Source: G965276765 sp965276765 (GTDB taxonomy: Bacteria; Actinomycetota; Acidimicrobiia; Acidimicrobiales; Palsa-688). Taken from it: a stretch of DNA of 64,000 bases. The position numbers and the translations under genes were made by a program. Below, in pieces: positions 53,112 to 63,434 of this stretch (its first letter is position 1; every line of letters begins with the position of its first letter). The notes below the pieces were generated by a model that was not told where the DNA came from, did not search any database, and saw only the letters and a list, made by a program, of their open reading frames with translations. The DNA lies in assembly GCA_965276765.1 (NCBI GenBank), contig OZ255627.1, positions 3,534,001 through 3,598,000 of the forward strand. The letters are read 5' to 3'.

Positions 53112-53777
53112 CTACCCGGCGAGGTGCTCGACGTCAGCAGGTGGGAGGTCCTGCACCTCTTGTTGGCTCATGTTCAGTGAGATGCCGTCGTCGCCGACCC
53201 CGCTCACCGCGCTGATGGGTATCGCCACCTCCTTGCGGCCCCAGAGGTGACCCTCCTGGAGGAGCACATGGGTGACGTGATGGTTGCCGGTATCGATCAC
53301 CAGGCCCTGCACTCTTCCGATGTCGCCGTCGGTGGCGTGGACTTGGTCGCCGCGGTGCACCGCCACCTCACCCATGGGAATGGTGTCGGAGACGACCGGC
53401 ACGGCGACATTTCCCACACCCATGCCGATCCCGCCGCCCATCATCCCTCCACCGCCGAGGCCGTAGTAGGGCCAGGCGACCGCTTGGCCGGGGCCGTATC
53501 CTCCGTACCCGCCCCCGCCGAGAAAGTGCGTCTCCTCGGCGCGATCAAACCTCTCGAACTCGGCGCACGTGCAACGCAGGTGCACGTCGCCTCCCGCCGC
53601 CTCCGCGAGGTCGACAGGGACGAGCCGGCCGAGACCGCTGCGGTGCTTCGGCTCCACGACGAGATGGGTGACCGCTCGGGCGATCGGGTCCACGACCACA
53701 CGGGTGACGTCGCCGCAGGTCCCATCGGTGCAGCTGGCCTCGGCCCCGATCGTGAACTGCTCCGTCTCCTCTGTCAT
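53112..53777 (-). CDS. PRC-barrel domain protein with two barrels
   Basis: A 221-aa protein. The first PRC barrel (FTIGAEASCTDGTCGDVTRV, then ARAVTHLVVEPKHRSGLGRL) and the second (GEVAVHRGDQVHATDGDIGR, then GNHHVTHVLLQEGHLWGRKE) flank a Gly/Tyr/Met-rich linker (GGGGYGGYGPGQ, GGGGMMGGGIGMGVG). ATG 53777 has AGGAG upstream. PRC barrels bind RNA or act in stress/envelope processes; role here unknown. It converges on the cupin gene. Confidence 0.85.
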   Translation of the reverse strand: MTEETEQFTIGAEASCTDGTCGDVTRVVVDPIARAVTHLVVEPKHRSGLGRLVPVDLAEAAGGDVHLRCTCAEFERFDRAEETHFLGGGGYGGYGPGQAVAWPYYGLGGGGMMGGGIGMGVGNVAVPVVSDTIPMGEVAVHRGDQVHATDGDIGRVQGLVIDTGNHHVTHVLLQEGHLWGRKEVAIPISAVSGVGDDGISLNMSQQEVQDLPPADVEHLAG

Positions 53778-53847
53778 CGTTGGGCTCCTCTTCTCTTGGA
53801 CCAGGAGGTCCATCCGCCCGAACTCTACGTTGACCGCCACGATTGGA

Positions 53848-54828
53848 TCAGTCGGCCAGATCCGATGTGACCGTCTCCATCCTGATGGCGACGTCATCGT
53901 CGATCATGGGGAGGATGTCCATGGAGGCCAGGTTCTCGTGGACCTGCTCGACCCGGCTGGCCCCGGTGATGACCGTCGAGACGCGGGGATTGCGCGCGCA
54001 CCAGGCGATGGCGAGCTGCGAGAGGGTGCAGCCGAGCTCGTCGGCGATGGACTGCAGCTCGCGGACGGCCGCATTGGTCGCCGGGTCGGTCAGCATGTCC
54101 TTGAGCCAGCTGTAGCCCTCGAGGGCGCCGCGGCTGCCGGCGGGGACGCCGTCGAGGTACTTGCCGCTCAAGAGGCCGGACTGCAAGGGGCTCCAGGTCG
54201 TCAGGCCGAGTCCGATGTCCTCGTAGAGGCGCGCGTACTCCTCCTCCACCCGCCGCCGGGTGAAGAGGTTGTACTGCGGCTGCTCCATCACCGGCTTGTG
54301 CAGGTGATGGCGCTCGGCGATGTCCCACGCGGCGCGGATGTCGCCGGCCGACCACTCGGAGGTCCCCCAGTACAGCGCCCGGCCGGAGGAGACGATGTCG
54401 GACATGGCCCAAACCGTCTCCTCGATCGGAGTCTCGGGGTCGGACCTGTGACAGAACAACAGATCGACGAAGTCGAGGCCGAAGCGCTCGAGTGACCCGT
54501 CGACGGCGTGAAACAGGTACTTGCGGTTGAGGGTGTTCTTCATGTTCACGACGCCGTCGTGTATGCCCCAGAAGACCTTGGTCGAAAGGACGTACGAGTG
54601 GCGCTCCCAGCCGAGCTGGCGGATGGCCGCTCCCATCATCCGCTCGGACTCGCCTCCCGAGTAGCTCTCGGCATTGTCGAAGAAGTTGACCCCGGCGTCT
54701 CGAGCGACGGCCAGGCAGTCGGACGCCAGGTCGTTGTCGAGCTGGGGCCCGAAGGTCACCCACGACCCGAACGAGAGGACGCTCACCTGCAGACCCGAGC
54801 GTCCGAGACGGCGATATTCCATGGGCAT
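53848..54828 (-). CDS. aldo/keto reductase (KCNAB/YghZ-like)
   Basis: NADPH-dependent oxidoreductase of 326 aa. The catalytic tetrad is visible: Asp51 (GVNFFDNAESY), Tyr56, Lys84 (YVLSTKVFWG) and His near residue 126 (DLLFCHRSDP). GLTTWSPLQSGLLSGKYLDG and RVSTVITGASRVEQVHENLA are the cofactor-binding segments. It is divergent from the box operon across about 170 bp. Physiological substrate unknown. Confidence 0.93.
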   Translation of the reverse strand: MPMEYRRLGRSGLQVSVLSFGSWVTFGPQLDNDLASDCLAVARDAGVNFFDNAESYSGGESERMMGAAIRQLGWERHSYVLSTKVFWGIHDGVVNMKNTLNRKYLFHAVDGSLERFGLDFVDLLFCHRSDPETPIEETVWAMSDIVSSGRALYWGTSEWSAGDIRAAWDIAERHHLHKPVMEQPQYNLFTRRRVEEEYARLYEDIGLGLTTWSPLQSGLLSGKYLDGVPAGSRGALEGYSWLKDMLTDPATNAAVRELQSIADELGCTLSQLAIAWCARNPRVSTVITGASRVEQVHENLASMDILPMIDDDVAIRMETVTSDLAD

Positions 54829-54931
54829 GACGGCTTCCTTCCTCCCCCAGTATTGCTGGCGCGGCCCGACCAGGGCAGCCTACCGACCGTCTCGCGCCGG
54901 CTCCGCTCGTCCGAGAACATACGACGCATCC

Positions 54932-54959
54932 TTGACGAATCAGCGGCAAACTGTAGAAT
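54932..54959 (+). promoter_or_regulatory. sigma-70-like promoter of the box operon
   Basis: TTGACG (54932-54937) and TAGAAT (54954-54959) are separated by 16 bp, about 43 bp before the boxC start. This is the most AT-rich patch of the divergent gap. Confidence 0.55.
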
Positions 54960-55002
54960 GTTGTTGTCGGGCCGCGCGCCGACATGACCCGAGGGGGACC
55001 GA

Positions 55003-56703
55003 GTGGGTGACAGCACTACGATCGAGGAGGTGGCGACCGAAGAGGTGGCACCTGAGATGGTGACCTTCGAGCGGCATCCCGACTCGTACCGGCACTGGCG
55101 CCTGGAGGTCGACAACGGCATCGCCACCGTAACCCTCGCCGTCGACCCGGCCGGTGGGCTGAGCGACGCCTACGAGCTGAAGCTCAACTCCTACGACCTG
55201 AGCGTCGACATCGAGCTGCACGACCTGGTCCAGCGGCTGCGCTTCGAGCATCCCGAGGTGAGGGCCGTGGTCCTCACAGGTGGACTCGACAAGGTCTTCT
55301 GCTCCGGCGCCAACATCCAGATGCTGGCCGGTGCCAGCCACCACCACAAGGTCAACTTCTGCAAGTTCACCAACGAGACCCGCAACGGGATCGAGGACGC
55401 CAGCACCACGTCGAGGTTGCCGTGGGTCTGCGCCGTCAACGGTACGGCGGCGGGCGGCGGCTACGAGATGGCGCTCGCCTGCGAGGAGATTGTGCTCGTC
55501 GATGACCGCTCCTCGGCGGTGTCACTGCCGGAGGTACCCCTGCTCGGCGTGCTTCCCGGGACCGGAGGCCTCACCAGGGTCGTGGACAAGCGACACGTGC
55601 GGCGGGACCTCGCCGATGTGTTTTCCACCAGGACCGAGGGGGTCGGAGGATCCACGGCGGTGTCGTGGCGCCTGGTCGACGCCGTCGCTCCTCGCAGCAC
55701 GTTCGCAGACGAGGTGAGATCGAGGGCCGAAGCCAGGGCGGCCCGTTCGGATCGACCCGGCGGCCGTGGGGTCGAGCTCTCCCCGCTGGTGAGGACGGGC
55801 GATGGTGACCACATCGGCTACGAGCACGTCGACGTCAGCATCGATCGGTCGGTCGGCACGGCCACGATCCTCGTGCGCGGCCCCGTGGGCGCTTCGCCCG
55901 CGACGCCCGACGAGCTCATCGAGACCGGGGCGGCAGCTTGGGTGATCGCCGCATGCCGAGAGCTCGACGACGCCATCCTCCACCTCCGCTTCAACGAGCC
56001 GACCGTTGGGACCTGGGTCCTTCGCACGACCGGCGATCCCGGCGCCGTCCTCGCCGCCGACGACCTGGTGGACGCCCACGCCGACCACTGGCTGACGCGC
56101 GAGGTCAGGGCCTACTGGAAACGGACCCTCAAGCGCCTCGACGTTTCCGCCCGGACCATCGTCGCCTTGATCGAGCCGGGCAGCTGCTTCGCCGGCACCC
56201 TCGCCGAGCTGGCCTTTGCCGCCGACCGCTCCTTCATGCTGGACGGGACGTGGGAGGACGGCGAAGAGCCGGCCGCCACCCTCACCGTCGGCCCCGTCAA
56301 CGCCGGGGCGTACCCGATGGTCAATGGGCTCTCCCGTCTCGAGAGTCGGTACTGGGGCGACCGGGATGGTCTCGATGCCGCCATCGGCTCGACGGGCAAG
56401 GGGTTGCTCGCCGCCGACGCGGTCGAGCTCGGCCTCGTGACGTTCGCCCCCGACGACATCGACTGGGCCGACGAGATTCGCGTCACCCTCGAGGAGCGCG
56501 CCGCCTTCAGCCCCGACGCCCTCACCGGTCTCGAGGCCAACCTCCGCTTCGTCGGGCCGGAGACGATCGAATCGAAGATCTTCGCCCGGCTCTCCGCATG
56601 GCAAAACTGGATCTTTCTGCGTCCCAACGCGTCAGGGCCCGAAGGCGCCCTTCGACGCTACGGCACGGGATCCCGTCCCTCCTACGACCGAAAGCGTGTG
56701 TGA
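55003..56703 (+). CDS. boxC: 2,3-epoxybenzoyl-CoA dihydrolase BoxC
   Basis: A 566-aa enzyme of the aerobic benzoyl-CoA (box) pathway that opens the 2,3-epoxybenzoyl-CoA ring to 3,4-dehydroadipyl-CoA semialdehyde and formate. The crotonase-like N-domain contains VRAVVLTGGLDKVFCSGANI and WVCAVNGTAAGGGYEMALAC (oxyanion-hole segment). A second crotonase-like half (IVALIEPGSCFAGTLAELAF) follows, giving the double-domain length typical of BoxC. GTG at 55003 follows GAGGGGGA. boxB starts two bases after its stop. The frame is intact. Confidence 0.94.
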   Translation: MGDSTTIEEVATEEVAPEMVTFERHPDSYRHWRLEVDNGIATVTLAVDPAGGLSDAYELKLNSYDLSVDIELHDLVQRLRFEHPEVRAVVLTGGLDKVFCSGANIQMLAGASHHHKVNFCKFTNETRNGIEDASTTSRLPWVCAVNGTAAGGGYEMALACEEIVLVDDRSSAVSLPEVPLLGVLPGTGGLTRVVDKRHVRRDLADVFSTRTEGVGGSTAVSWRLVDAVAPRSTFADEVRSRAEARAARSDRPGGRGVELSPLVRTGDGDHIGYEHVDVSIDRSVGTATILVRGPVGASPATPDELIETGAAAWVIAACRELDDAILHLRFNEPTVGTWVLRTTGDPGAVLAADDLVDAHADHWLTREVRAYWKRTLKRLDVSARTIVALIEPGSCFAGTLAELAFAADRSFMLDGTWEDGEEPAATLTVGPVNAGAYPMVNGLSRLESRYWGDRDGLDAAIGSTGKGLLAADAVELGLVTFAPDDIDWADEIRVTLEERAAFSPDALTGLEANLRFVGPETIESKIFARLSAWQNWIFLRPNASGPEGALRRYGTGSRPSYDRKRV

Positions 56704-56704
56704 G

Positions 56705-58114
<1,410 letters not shown>

Positions 58115-58130
58115 CCCGCCGCGGCGAGCC

Positions 58131-59723
58131 GTGAACGCGACGGCGCCATCAACGGAGGGCCCGCCCGTCTCCGCCAACGGGCCTTTCAACGCGGCGGCGT
58201 GGCTCGTCGACCGCCACATCGAAGAGGGTCGCGGCGCGGCGACGGCCTTTCGCTGCGGTGACAGCCACCAGAGCTATGCCGAGCTCGCCGGCGCCATCGA
58301 CCGTGCCGCCAATGGGCTGCTCGGCCTCGGCGTCTCGCCGGGGGATCGGGTGCTCATGGTCGTCAACGACGAGCTCGCCTTCCCTGCCGTCTTTCTTGCC
58401 GGTCTGCGGATCGCAGCCGTACCCGTCCCGGTCTCGACCATGCTGCGGGCGTCCGAGCTCGCCGCTCTGGCCGCCGACTCGGGCGCCACGACGGCAGTGG
58501 TCTCCGAGCGTTACGCCGGTCATCTCGAGACGATTGCCGCCGGCACCACCGCGCTGCGTGCCGCCGTCATTATCGGGGACCCGGGCATGGCGGGGGACCC
58601 CCAGGTACACGACGTCGTGGCCTGGGGCGACTGGGATGACGCATCGCCGGTGACGCCGGCGGCCACCACGGCGGCGACACATGGCTTCTGGCTCTACACC
58701 TCGGGGACCACGGGACGGCCGAAGGGAGCCATCCATCGCCACGGCGACATCGAGGCCGTCTGCCGCACCTATGCCCGCAGCGTCCTGGCCATCGGGCCCG
58801 GTGACGTGTGCTACTCGGTCCCCAAGCTGTTCTTCGCCTTCGGGCTCGGCAACGCCCTGCTGTTCCCCCTCGCCGTCGGCGCGACCGCCGTCCTCGATCC
58901 GGAGCCGGCGACCCCAGGGCGCGCCGCCGGCCTCCTCGCCGCGCACCGGCCCACGCTGTTCTTCGCCCCGCCCGGCCTGTGCGCCGGTCTCGTCGACGGT
59001 GCCGTCGATCCCGACGTGTTTGCCTCGGTGCGGGCCACCGTGACCGCAGGCGAGGCCTTTCCCGCCGAGACCATGCGACGGTTCACCGATCGGTTCGCGA
59101 CCGAGGTGCTCGACGGCATCGGCTCGACCGAAGCCCTGCACATCTTCTGCTCCAACCACCCGGGCGACGTGCGGCCGGGCACGAGCGGCCGGCCCGTCGC
59201 CGGCTACGACCTCAGGATCGTCGATGACCACGGCGACGAGATCACCGACCCCGACACGCCAGGGGCGCTGTGGATACGGGGCCAATCCGTCGCCGACGGC
59301 TACTGGGAACGCCCCGAGGTCACGGCGGCCACCTTCGTCGACGGTTGGCTGAGGACCGGCGACGTGTACTCCCGCTCCTCCGACGGCTACTGGCGCTTCG
59401 TGGGACGCAACAGCGACATGATCAAGGCCGGGGGTATCTGGGTGTCGCCGGCCGAGGTCGAAAACGTCCTCCTCGGCCACGACGACGTGCTCGAGGCGGC
59501 GGTCGTCGCCGGCCGCGACGCCGACGGGCTCGAGACGACCGTTGCCTTCGTCGTGGCCAGGACCGGCGCGACCATCGATCCGGCGAGCCTGCTGGCCCAC
59601 TGCCGCGAGCGAATGGCCGGCTTCAAGCGGCCCCGCCAGATCCACGTGGTGGCCGAGCTGCCCAAGACGGCAACGGGCAAGATCCAGCGCTTCGCCCTGC
59701 GCGACGGTCTCGGTCACGCCTGA
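58131..59723 (+). CDS. benzoate:CoA ligase
   Basis: AMP-forming acyl-CoA synthetase of 530 aa. The ATP-binding loop is WLYTSGTTGRPKGAIHRH; the acyl-AMP region is DGIGSTEALHIFCSNHPGD; the hinge is VDGWLRTGDVYSRSSDGY; the C-terminal Lys is in LPKTATGKIQRFALRD. YSVPKLFFAFGLGNALLFPL is the signature of the benzoate-CoA ligase subfamily. GTG 58131 lies 16 bases after boxB. It produces the benzoyl-CoA used by BoxB. Confidence 0.93.
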   Translation: MNATAPSTEGPPVSANGPFNAAAWLVDRHIEEGRGAATAFRCGDSHQSYAELAGAIDRAANGLLGLGVSPGDRVLMVVNDELAFPAVFLAGLRIAAVPVPVSTMLRASELAALAADSGATTAVVSERYAGHLETIAAGTTALRAAVIIGDPGMAGDPQVHDVVAWGDWDDASPVTPAATTAATHGFWLYTSGTTGRPKGAIHRHGDIEAVCRTYARSVLAIGPGDVCYSVPKLFFAFGLGNALLFPLAVGATAVLDPEPATPGRAAGLLAAHRPTLFFAPPGLCAGLVDGAVDPDVFASVRATVTAGEAFPAETMRRFTDRFATEVLDGIGSTEALHIFCSNHPGDVRPGTSGRPVAGYDLRIVDDHGDEITDPDTPGALWIRGQSVADGYWERPEVTAATFVDGWLRTGDVYSRSSDGYWRFVGRNSDMIKAGGIWVSPAEVENVLLGHDDVLEAAVVAGRDADGLETTVAFVVARTGATIDPASLLAHCRERMAGFKRPRQIHVVAELPKTATGKIQRFALRDGLGHA

Positions 59724-59781
59724 TAACCGGGCCGCGCCGGCGGTCGTCGAGCTGGTCGGTGGGCCCGTCGAGTACCGGCTG

Positions 59782-60501
59782 GTGCCGGCCGCAGCCAAGG
59801 CTCACGCTCCCCTCGTCCTTCTCCACGAGGGCCTCGGCTCGCTCGGCCTCTGGCGTGACGTCCCCGACCGGCTGGCGTCGGCCACGGGTCGCGCCGTGCT
59901 GGTCTGGTCCCGCCACGGCCACGGTCGCTCGGGTCCCGAGCCGACGCGACCGCGGCCCGTCACCTACATGCACCAAGAGGCGCTGGCGGTGCTCCCCGAG
60001 CTCCTCGACTGCCTCCGTCTCTCGGCGCCGGTCCTCATCGGCCACAGCGACGGCGCATCGATCGCCCTGATCTACGCCGGTGCCGGTTGGCCCGTGTCCG
60101 GCGTCGTGGCCCTTGCGCCTCACGTCATCGTCGAGGATCGTGCCATCGAGGGCATCGAGGGCGCGAGGGATGCCTACCTCCACACCGACCTGCCGGAGAG
60201 GATGGGTCGCCACCACGATGACGCCGAGGGCTTGTTCTGGGCGTGGAACGACGTGTGGCTCTCGCCCGAGTTCAGGACCTGGAACATCGAGCGCTACCTA
60301 CCGGCCATCTCCGTTCCCGTCCTCGTGGTGCAGAGCGCCGACGACGAGTACGGGACCATGGACCAAGTGGCGAGGATCGAGACGGCCACGCCCGGTCCGG
60401 TGCGGACGGTCGCCGCCGAGCGGGGAGGCCACAGCCTGCACCAGCGCGACCCGGACCTGGTCATCGGTGCCATCACCGACTGGCTCACCGAGGTGGCATA
60501 G
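59782..60501 (+). CDS. alpha/beta hydrolase linked to box genes
   Basis: About 240 aa or more. PLVLLHEGLGSLGLWRDVPD is the oxyanion region, VLIGHSDGASIALIYAGAG the nucleophile elbow (G-H-S-D-G), VLVVQSADDEYGTMDQVARI the acid, and RGGHSLHQRDP the His. Family-like sequence (VVELVGGPVEYRLV) extends upstream of the first in-frame GTG at 59782 to about 59738, without an ATG/GTG/TTG there, so the true start is uncertain and probably overlaps the ligase stop. It may hydrolyse a CoA ester or lactone in the box pathway. Confidence 0.82.
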   Translation: MPAAAKAHAPLVLLHEGLGSLGLWRDVPDRLASATGRAVLVWSRHGHGRSGPEPTRPRPVTYMHQEALAVLPELLDCLRLSAPVLIGHSDGASIALIYAGAGWPVSGVVALAPHVIVEDRAIEGIEGARDAYLHTDLPERMGRHHDDAEGLFWAWNDVWLSPEFRTWNIERYLPAISVPVLVVQSADDEYGTMDQVARIETATPGPVRTVAAERGGHSLHQRDPDLVIGAITDWLTEVA

Positions 60502-60512
60502 GACGAGAGGGG

Positions 60513-61673
60513 TCACGGCTCCAATGGCGATGACCGCTCCGGCAGCGCCGGCCTGCGCACCTTGCCGATCGAGGTCTTGGGGAGGTTCCCGACGAGCACG
60601 AGCTCACGGGGCGCGGCGTACCCGGCGAGCGCCTCCCGTACGCACGCCCGCAGCTCCTCGAGGGTGGGCACGGCCACGCCCGGCACCGGCACGACCCACG
60701 CCACGACCCGCTCGCCCCATTGAGGGTCGGGTCGACCGGCGACGGCGACCTCGGCCACGCCGGGGTGTCGCGCCAGGATCTGCTCGACCGGCGTGGGCCA
60801 CACGTTTTCTCCGCCGGTCACGATCAGTTCGCTCAGGCGCCCTTCCACGTTCAGGCGCCCGTCGGCGTCGAGCCGGCCGGCGTCGCCGGTGGCGAACCAG
60901 CCTTCGGCGTCGGTGGGCACGGTCCCGTCCCGGTAGGCCCGCAGGAGCATGGGACCGCGGAGAACGATCTCACCCGTCGTCGCCGCGATGGCCACGTCGA
61001 CGCGGTCGAGGGGGAACCCGTCGTAGACGACGCCGCTGCCGGTCTCGGTGAGGCCGTAGGTGGTCCGCACGTTGGCCGCCAGGTCGGCTGGCGGGGAGCT
61101 GCCGCCGAGCACGACGGTGTGCCAGTGCTCGGCGCCGACCCGCGCCAGCGTGGTGGGGACGAGCGAGACGGCGACGTCGGGACCGGAGGCGGCGAGCACC
61201 GCTTCGAGGTCGAAGCCGGGCAGGACGTCGAGGCCGGCTCCGGTCCGTAGGGCTCTGGTGACGACGCTCATCCCGCCCACGTGGTTGAGCGGAAGGCAGG
61301 CGAGCCACCGGTGGCGCTGCGGGTCGAGACCGAGGCGCGCCGTCGTCGCGTCCGCCGACGCCGAGACGGCGTCGTGGGTGAGGATCACTCCCTTCGATAC
61401 GCCGGTGGTCCCGCTCGTCGCCATCACCAGGGCGTCGCCATCGGCGACGGCCCTGCCGCCCCTGCGGCGGGTGGTGCCGCTCTCGTCAACGACGAGACCG
61501 GCGCCGAGGGCGTCGACCACATCAGCGCGCGCTGGCGGTGACAGCCGTTGGTCGAGGGGTAACACGGCGTGGCCCGCGTCCCACGCCTGCCGCAGCGCAA
61601 CGACGAACGCTGCGCCCCCGGGCAGGTCGATTGCCACCAGGTCGGCCACGGGCGATAGTTTGCCGCCCGGCAT
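60513..61673 (-). CDS. menE: o-succinylbenzoate:CoA ligase
   Basis: AMP-forming ligase of 386 aa in menaquinone synthesis. ALVMATSGTTGVSKGVILTH is the ATP loop, TYGLTETGSGVVYDGFPLD the acyl-AMP region, GWFATGDAGRLDADGRL the hinge, GRLSELIVTGGENVWPTPVE follows, and LPKTSIGKVRRPAL carries the catalytic Lys. Short relative to most acyl-CoA ligases, as is normal for actinobacterial MenE. It is convergent with the box hydrolase and divergent from menA. Confidence 0.92.
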   Translation of the reverse strand: MPGGKLSPVADLVAIDLPGGAAFVVALRQAWDAGHAVLPLDQRLSPPARADVVDALGAGLVVDESGTTRRRGGRAVADGDALVMATSGTTGVSKGVILTHDAVSASADATTARLGLDPQRHRWLACLPLNHVGGMSVVTRALRTGAGLDVLPGFDLEAVLAASGPDVAVSLVPTTLARVGAEHWHTVVLGGSSPPADLAANVRTTYGLTETGSGVVYDGFPLDRVDVAIAATTGEIVLRGPMLLRAYRDGTVPTDAEGWFATGDAGRLDADGRLNVEGRLSELIVTGGENVWPTPVEQILARHPGVAEVAVAGRPDPQWGERVVAWVVPVPGVAVPTLEELRACVREALAGYAAPRELVLVGNLPKTSIGKVRRPALPERSSPLEP

Positions 61674-61763
61674 GGAGATTCCGGCAGGACCGTCGGGCTG
61701 GGAGCGCGCGGCAGGCGCCGACCCGCCATGTATCCGTCCGACCGTCGACCGACGGGTGACGCC

Positions 61764-62627
61764 GTGACCAACCGTTGGGTGCTTGGCGCCAGGCCCCGCA
61801 CGCTGCCGGCATCGGTCGTGCCCGTCGTGGTGGGCTCGGCCGCCGCCGGTGCGGCCGGCGGGTTCGTGTGGTGGCGGGCCGTGCTTGCCGGTGTGGTCGC
61901 CGTGGCCCTCCAGGTCGGGACCAACTACGCCAACGATTACAGCGACGGCGTGCGGGGGGCCGACGAAGCGCGCGTCGGCCCCGTCCGTCTCGTAGCCGGC
62001 CGGCTCGCATCGCCGGGAGCGGTGAAGACAGCGGCGGTGGCAGCCTTTGCCACGGCGGCGGTCGCCGGGCTCGTCCTCGCCGCCGTGGCGTCATGGTGGC
62101 TGCTCCTCGTCGGTGCCGCATCGATCGCGGCCGGCTGGTTGTACACCGGCGGCCCGAGACCGTACGGCTATGCCGGGCTCGGAGAGGTATTTGTCTTTGT
62201 CTTCTTTGGATTGGTGGCGACGGTCGGCACGGCCTTCGTTCAGCTCGGGCGGATCACCGGCCTGGCCGTGCTCGTCGCCGTCCCCGTCGGCCTTTTGGCC
62301 GTGGCCATGCTCGTAGTCAACAACCTGCGGGACATCCCCGGCGACACGGTCGCCGGCAAGCGGACCCTCGCCGTGCGCATCGGGGCCCCTGCCACCAGGG
62401 TGGCGTTTACCGCGTGCCTGGCCGTGCCGCTCGTGCTCGCCGTGGCGGTGGGCGTCGACCACCGGCCGTGGGCCCTCATCGCCCTCGCCGCCGCCCCCCT
62501 CGCCGTGGCTCCCGTCCGCCGGGTCACGAGCGGCGCCATCGGCCGCGACCTCATCGCCGCTCTCGGTGCAACGGGCAAGTACCAGCTGGCTTTCGGCGCC
62601 CTGCTCGCTCTCGGTGTGGCCCTCTGA
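61764..62627 (+). CDS. menA: 1,4-dihydroxy-2-naphthoate polyprenyltransferase
   Basis: UbiA-family membrane prenyltransferase, about 287 aa. Both Mg/diphosphate motifs are present: NYANDYSDGVRGAD and VVNNLRDIPGDTVAGKRTL. Eight or nine TM segments. GTG at 61764 precedes NRWVLGARPRTLPASVVPV, the standard start; ATG 61728 is upstream in frame. It attaches the isoprenoid tail in menaquinone synthesis. Confidence 0.93.
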   Translation: MTNRWVLGARPRTLPASVVPVVVGSAAAGAAGGFVWWRAVLAGVVAVALQVGTNYANDYSDGVRGADEARVGPVRLVAGRLASPGAVKTAAVAAFATAAVAGLVLAAVASWWLLLVGAASIAAGWLYTGGPRPYGYAGLGEVFVFVFFGLVATVGTAFVQLGRITGLAVLVAVPVGLLAVAMLVVNNLRDIPGDTVAGKRTLAVRIGAPATRVAFTACLAVPLVLAVAVGVDHRPWALIALAAAPLAVAPVRRVTSGAIGRDLIAALGATGKYQLAFGALLALGVAL

Positions 62628-62658
62628 CCCCCGGCTCGGCCGTCTCCACGAGCGTGGG

Positions 62659-63420
62659 TCATCCGGCCCGCTCGGCCCCCTCGAGAAGCCACGGCTCCAC
62701 GACGGCAAGCCAGGCGTCGGGCCGTTCGAGGTGGCAGGCGTGACCGGCATCGGCGATGACGGCGAGCTCGGCGTTGGCGCCGATCCCTTCGACCAGCCGC
62801 TCGCCGGCGGCCAGGTACGTGGCGTCGAGGGCGCCCGCCACCACGAGCACCGGCATGTCCAGAGCGCCGAGGCGGTCCCACAGCGGCTCCTGGTTGCCGG
62901 TCCCGGCCAGACGGAGGCTGGACGCCAGGCCGGCGACGGTACCGCCGAGGCGACTCTCGACCGCCGCGGCGGCGGCGGGCAGCGTGGAGAAGATGGGCCG
63001 TTCGAGCCACCAGCGCACAAACTCCCCGACCCCCTCGCGCTCGACCCGTTCGGCGACGACCTCGTCGGCGGCTCGCCTTGCGGCCCTACCGTCCGGTTGG
63101 TCGATGCCGGCGGTGGCACTCACAAGGACCAGCCGGCGGACCAGCTGCGGGCGGGTCAGCGCCAGGTGCAACGCGAAGCGCCCCCCCATCGAGTACCCGA
63201 CATAGGCGCCGGCGCCTCCCGCCTCGCCGATCAGCTCCGCCCCCTCCCACAGGCCCACCTCCACCGCCGACGAGGCGCCGTGGCCGGGAGCATCGACGGC
63301 GATCACCTGGTGAGCGCGAGCGAGGCGCCCGGCGATGGGCTCCCACGCGCCGGCCGACTGGGTAAAGCCGTGGACGAGCACGACCGGGTCACCCTTTCCC
63401 CACCTCTCCGCATGCAGCAT
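62659..63420 (-). CDS. menH: 2-succinyl-6-hydroxy-2,4-cyclohexadiene-1-carboxylate synthase
   Basis: Alpha/beta hydrolase-fold enzyme, 253 aa. PVVLVHGFTQSAGAWEPIAG, YVGYSMGGRFALHLALTRP (nucleophile Ser in G-Y-S-M-G-G) and AGHACHLERPDAW (His) are MenH features, supported by the adjacent menD, menE and menA. ATG 63420, divergent from menD with only 14 bases between starts. Confidence 0.9.
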   Translation of the reverse strand: MLHAERWGKGDPVVLVHGFTQSAGAWEPIAGRLARAHQVIAVDAPGHGASSAVEVGLWEGAELIGEAGGAGAYVGYSMGGRFALHLALTRPQLVRRLVLVSATAGIDQPDGRAARRAADEVVAERVEREGVGEFVRWWLERPIFSTLPAAAAAVESRLGGTVAGLASSLRLAGTGNQEPLWDRLGALDMPVLVVAGALDATYLAAGERLVEGIGANAELAVIADAGHACHLERPDAWLAVVEPWLLEGAERAG

Positions 63421-63434
63421 CCGACGATGGTGCC

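Noticed and set aside
58149..59798. 549-aa minus-strand frame antisense to the benzoate:CoA ligase
   Set aside because: Composition (His/Gly/Arg-rich) and lack of any motif mark it as an antisense shadow.
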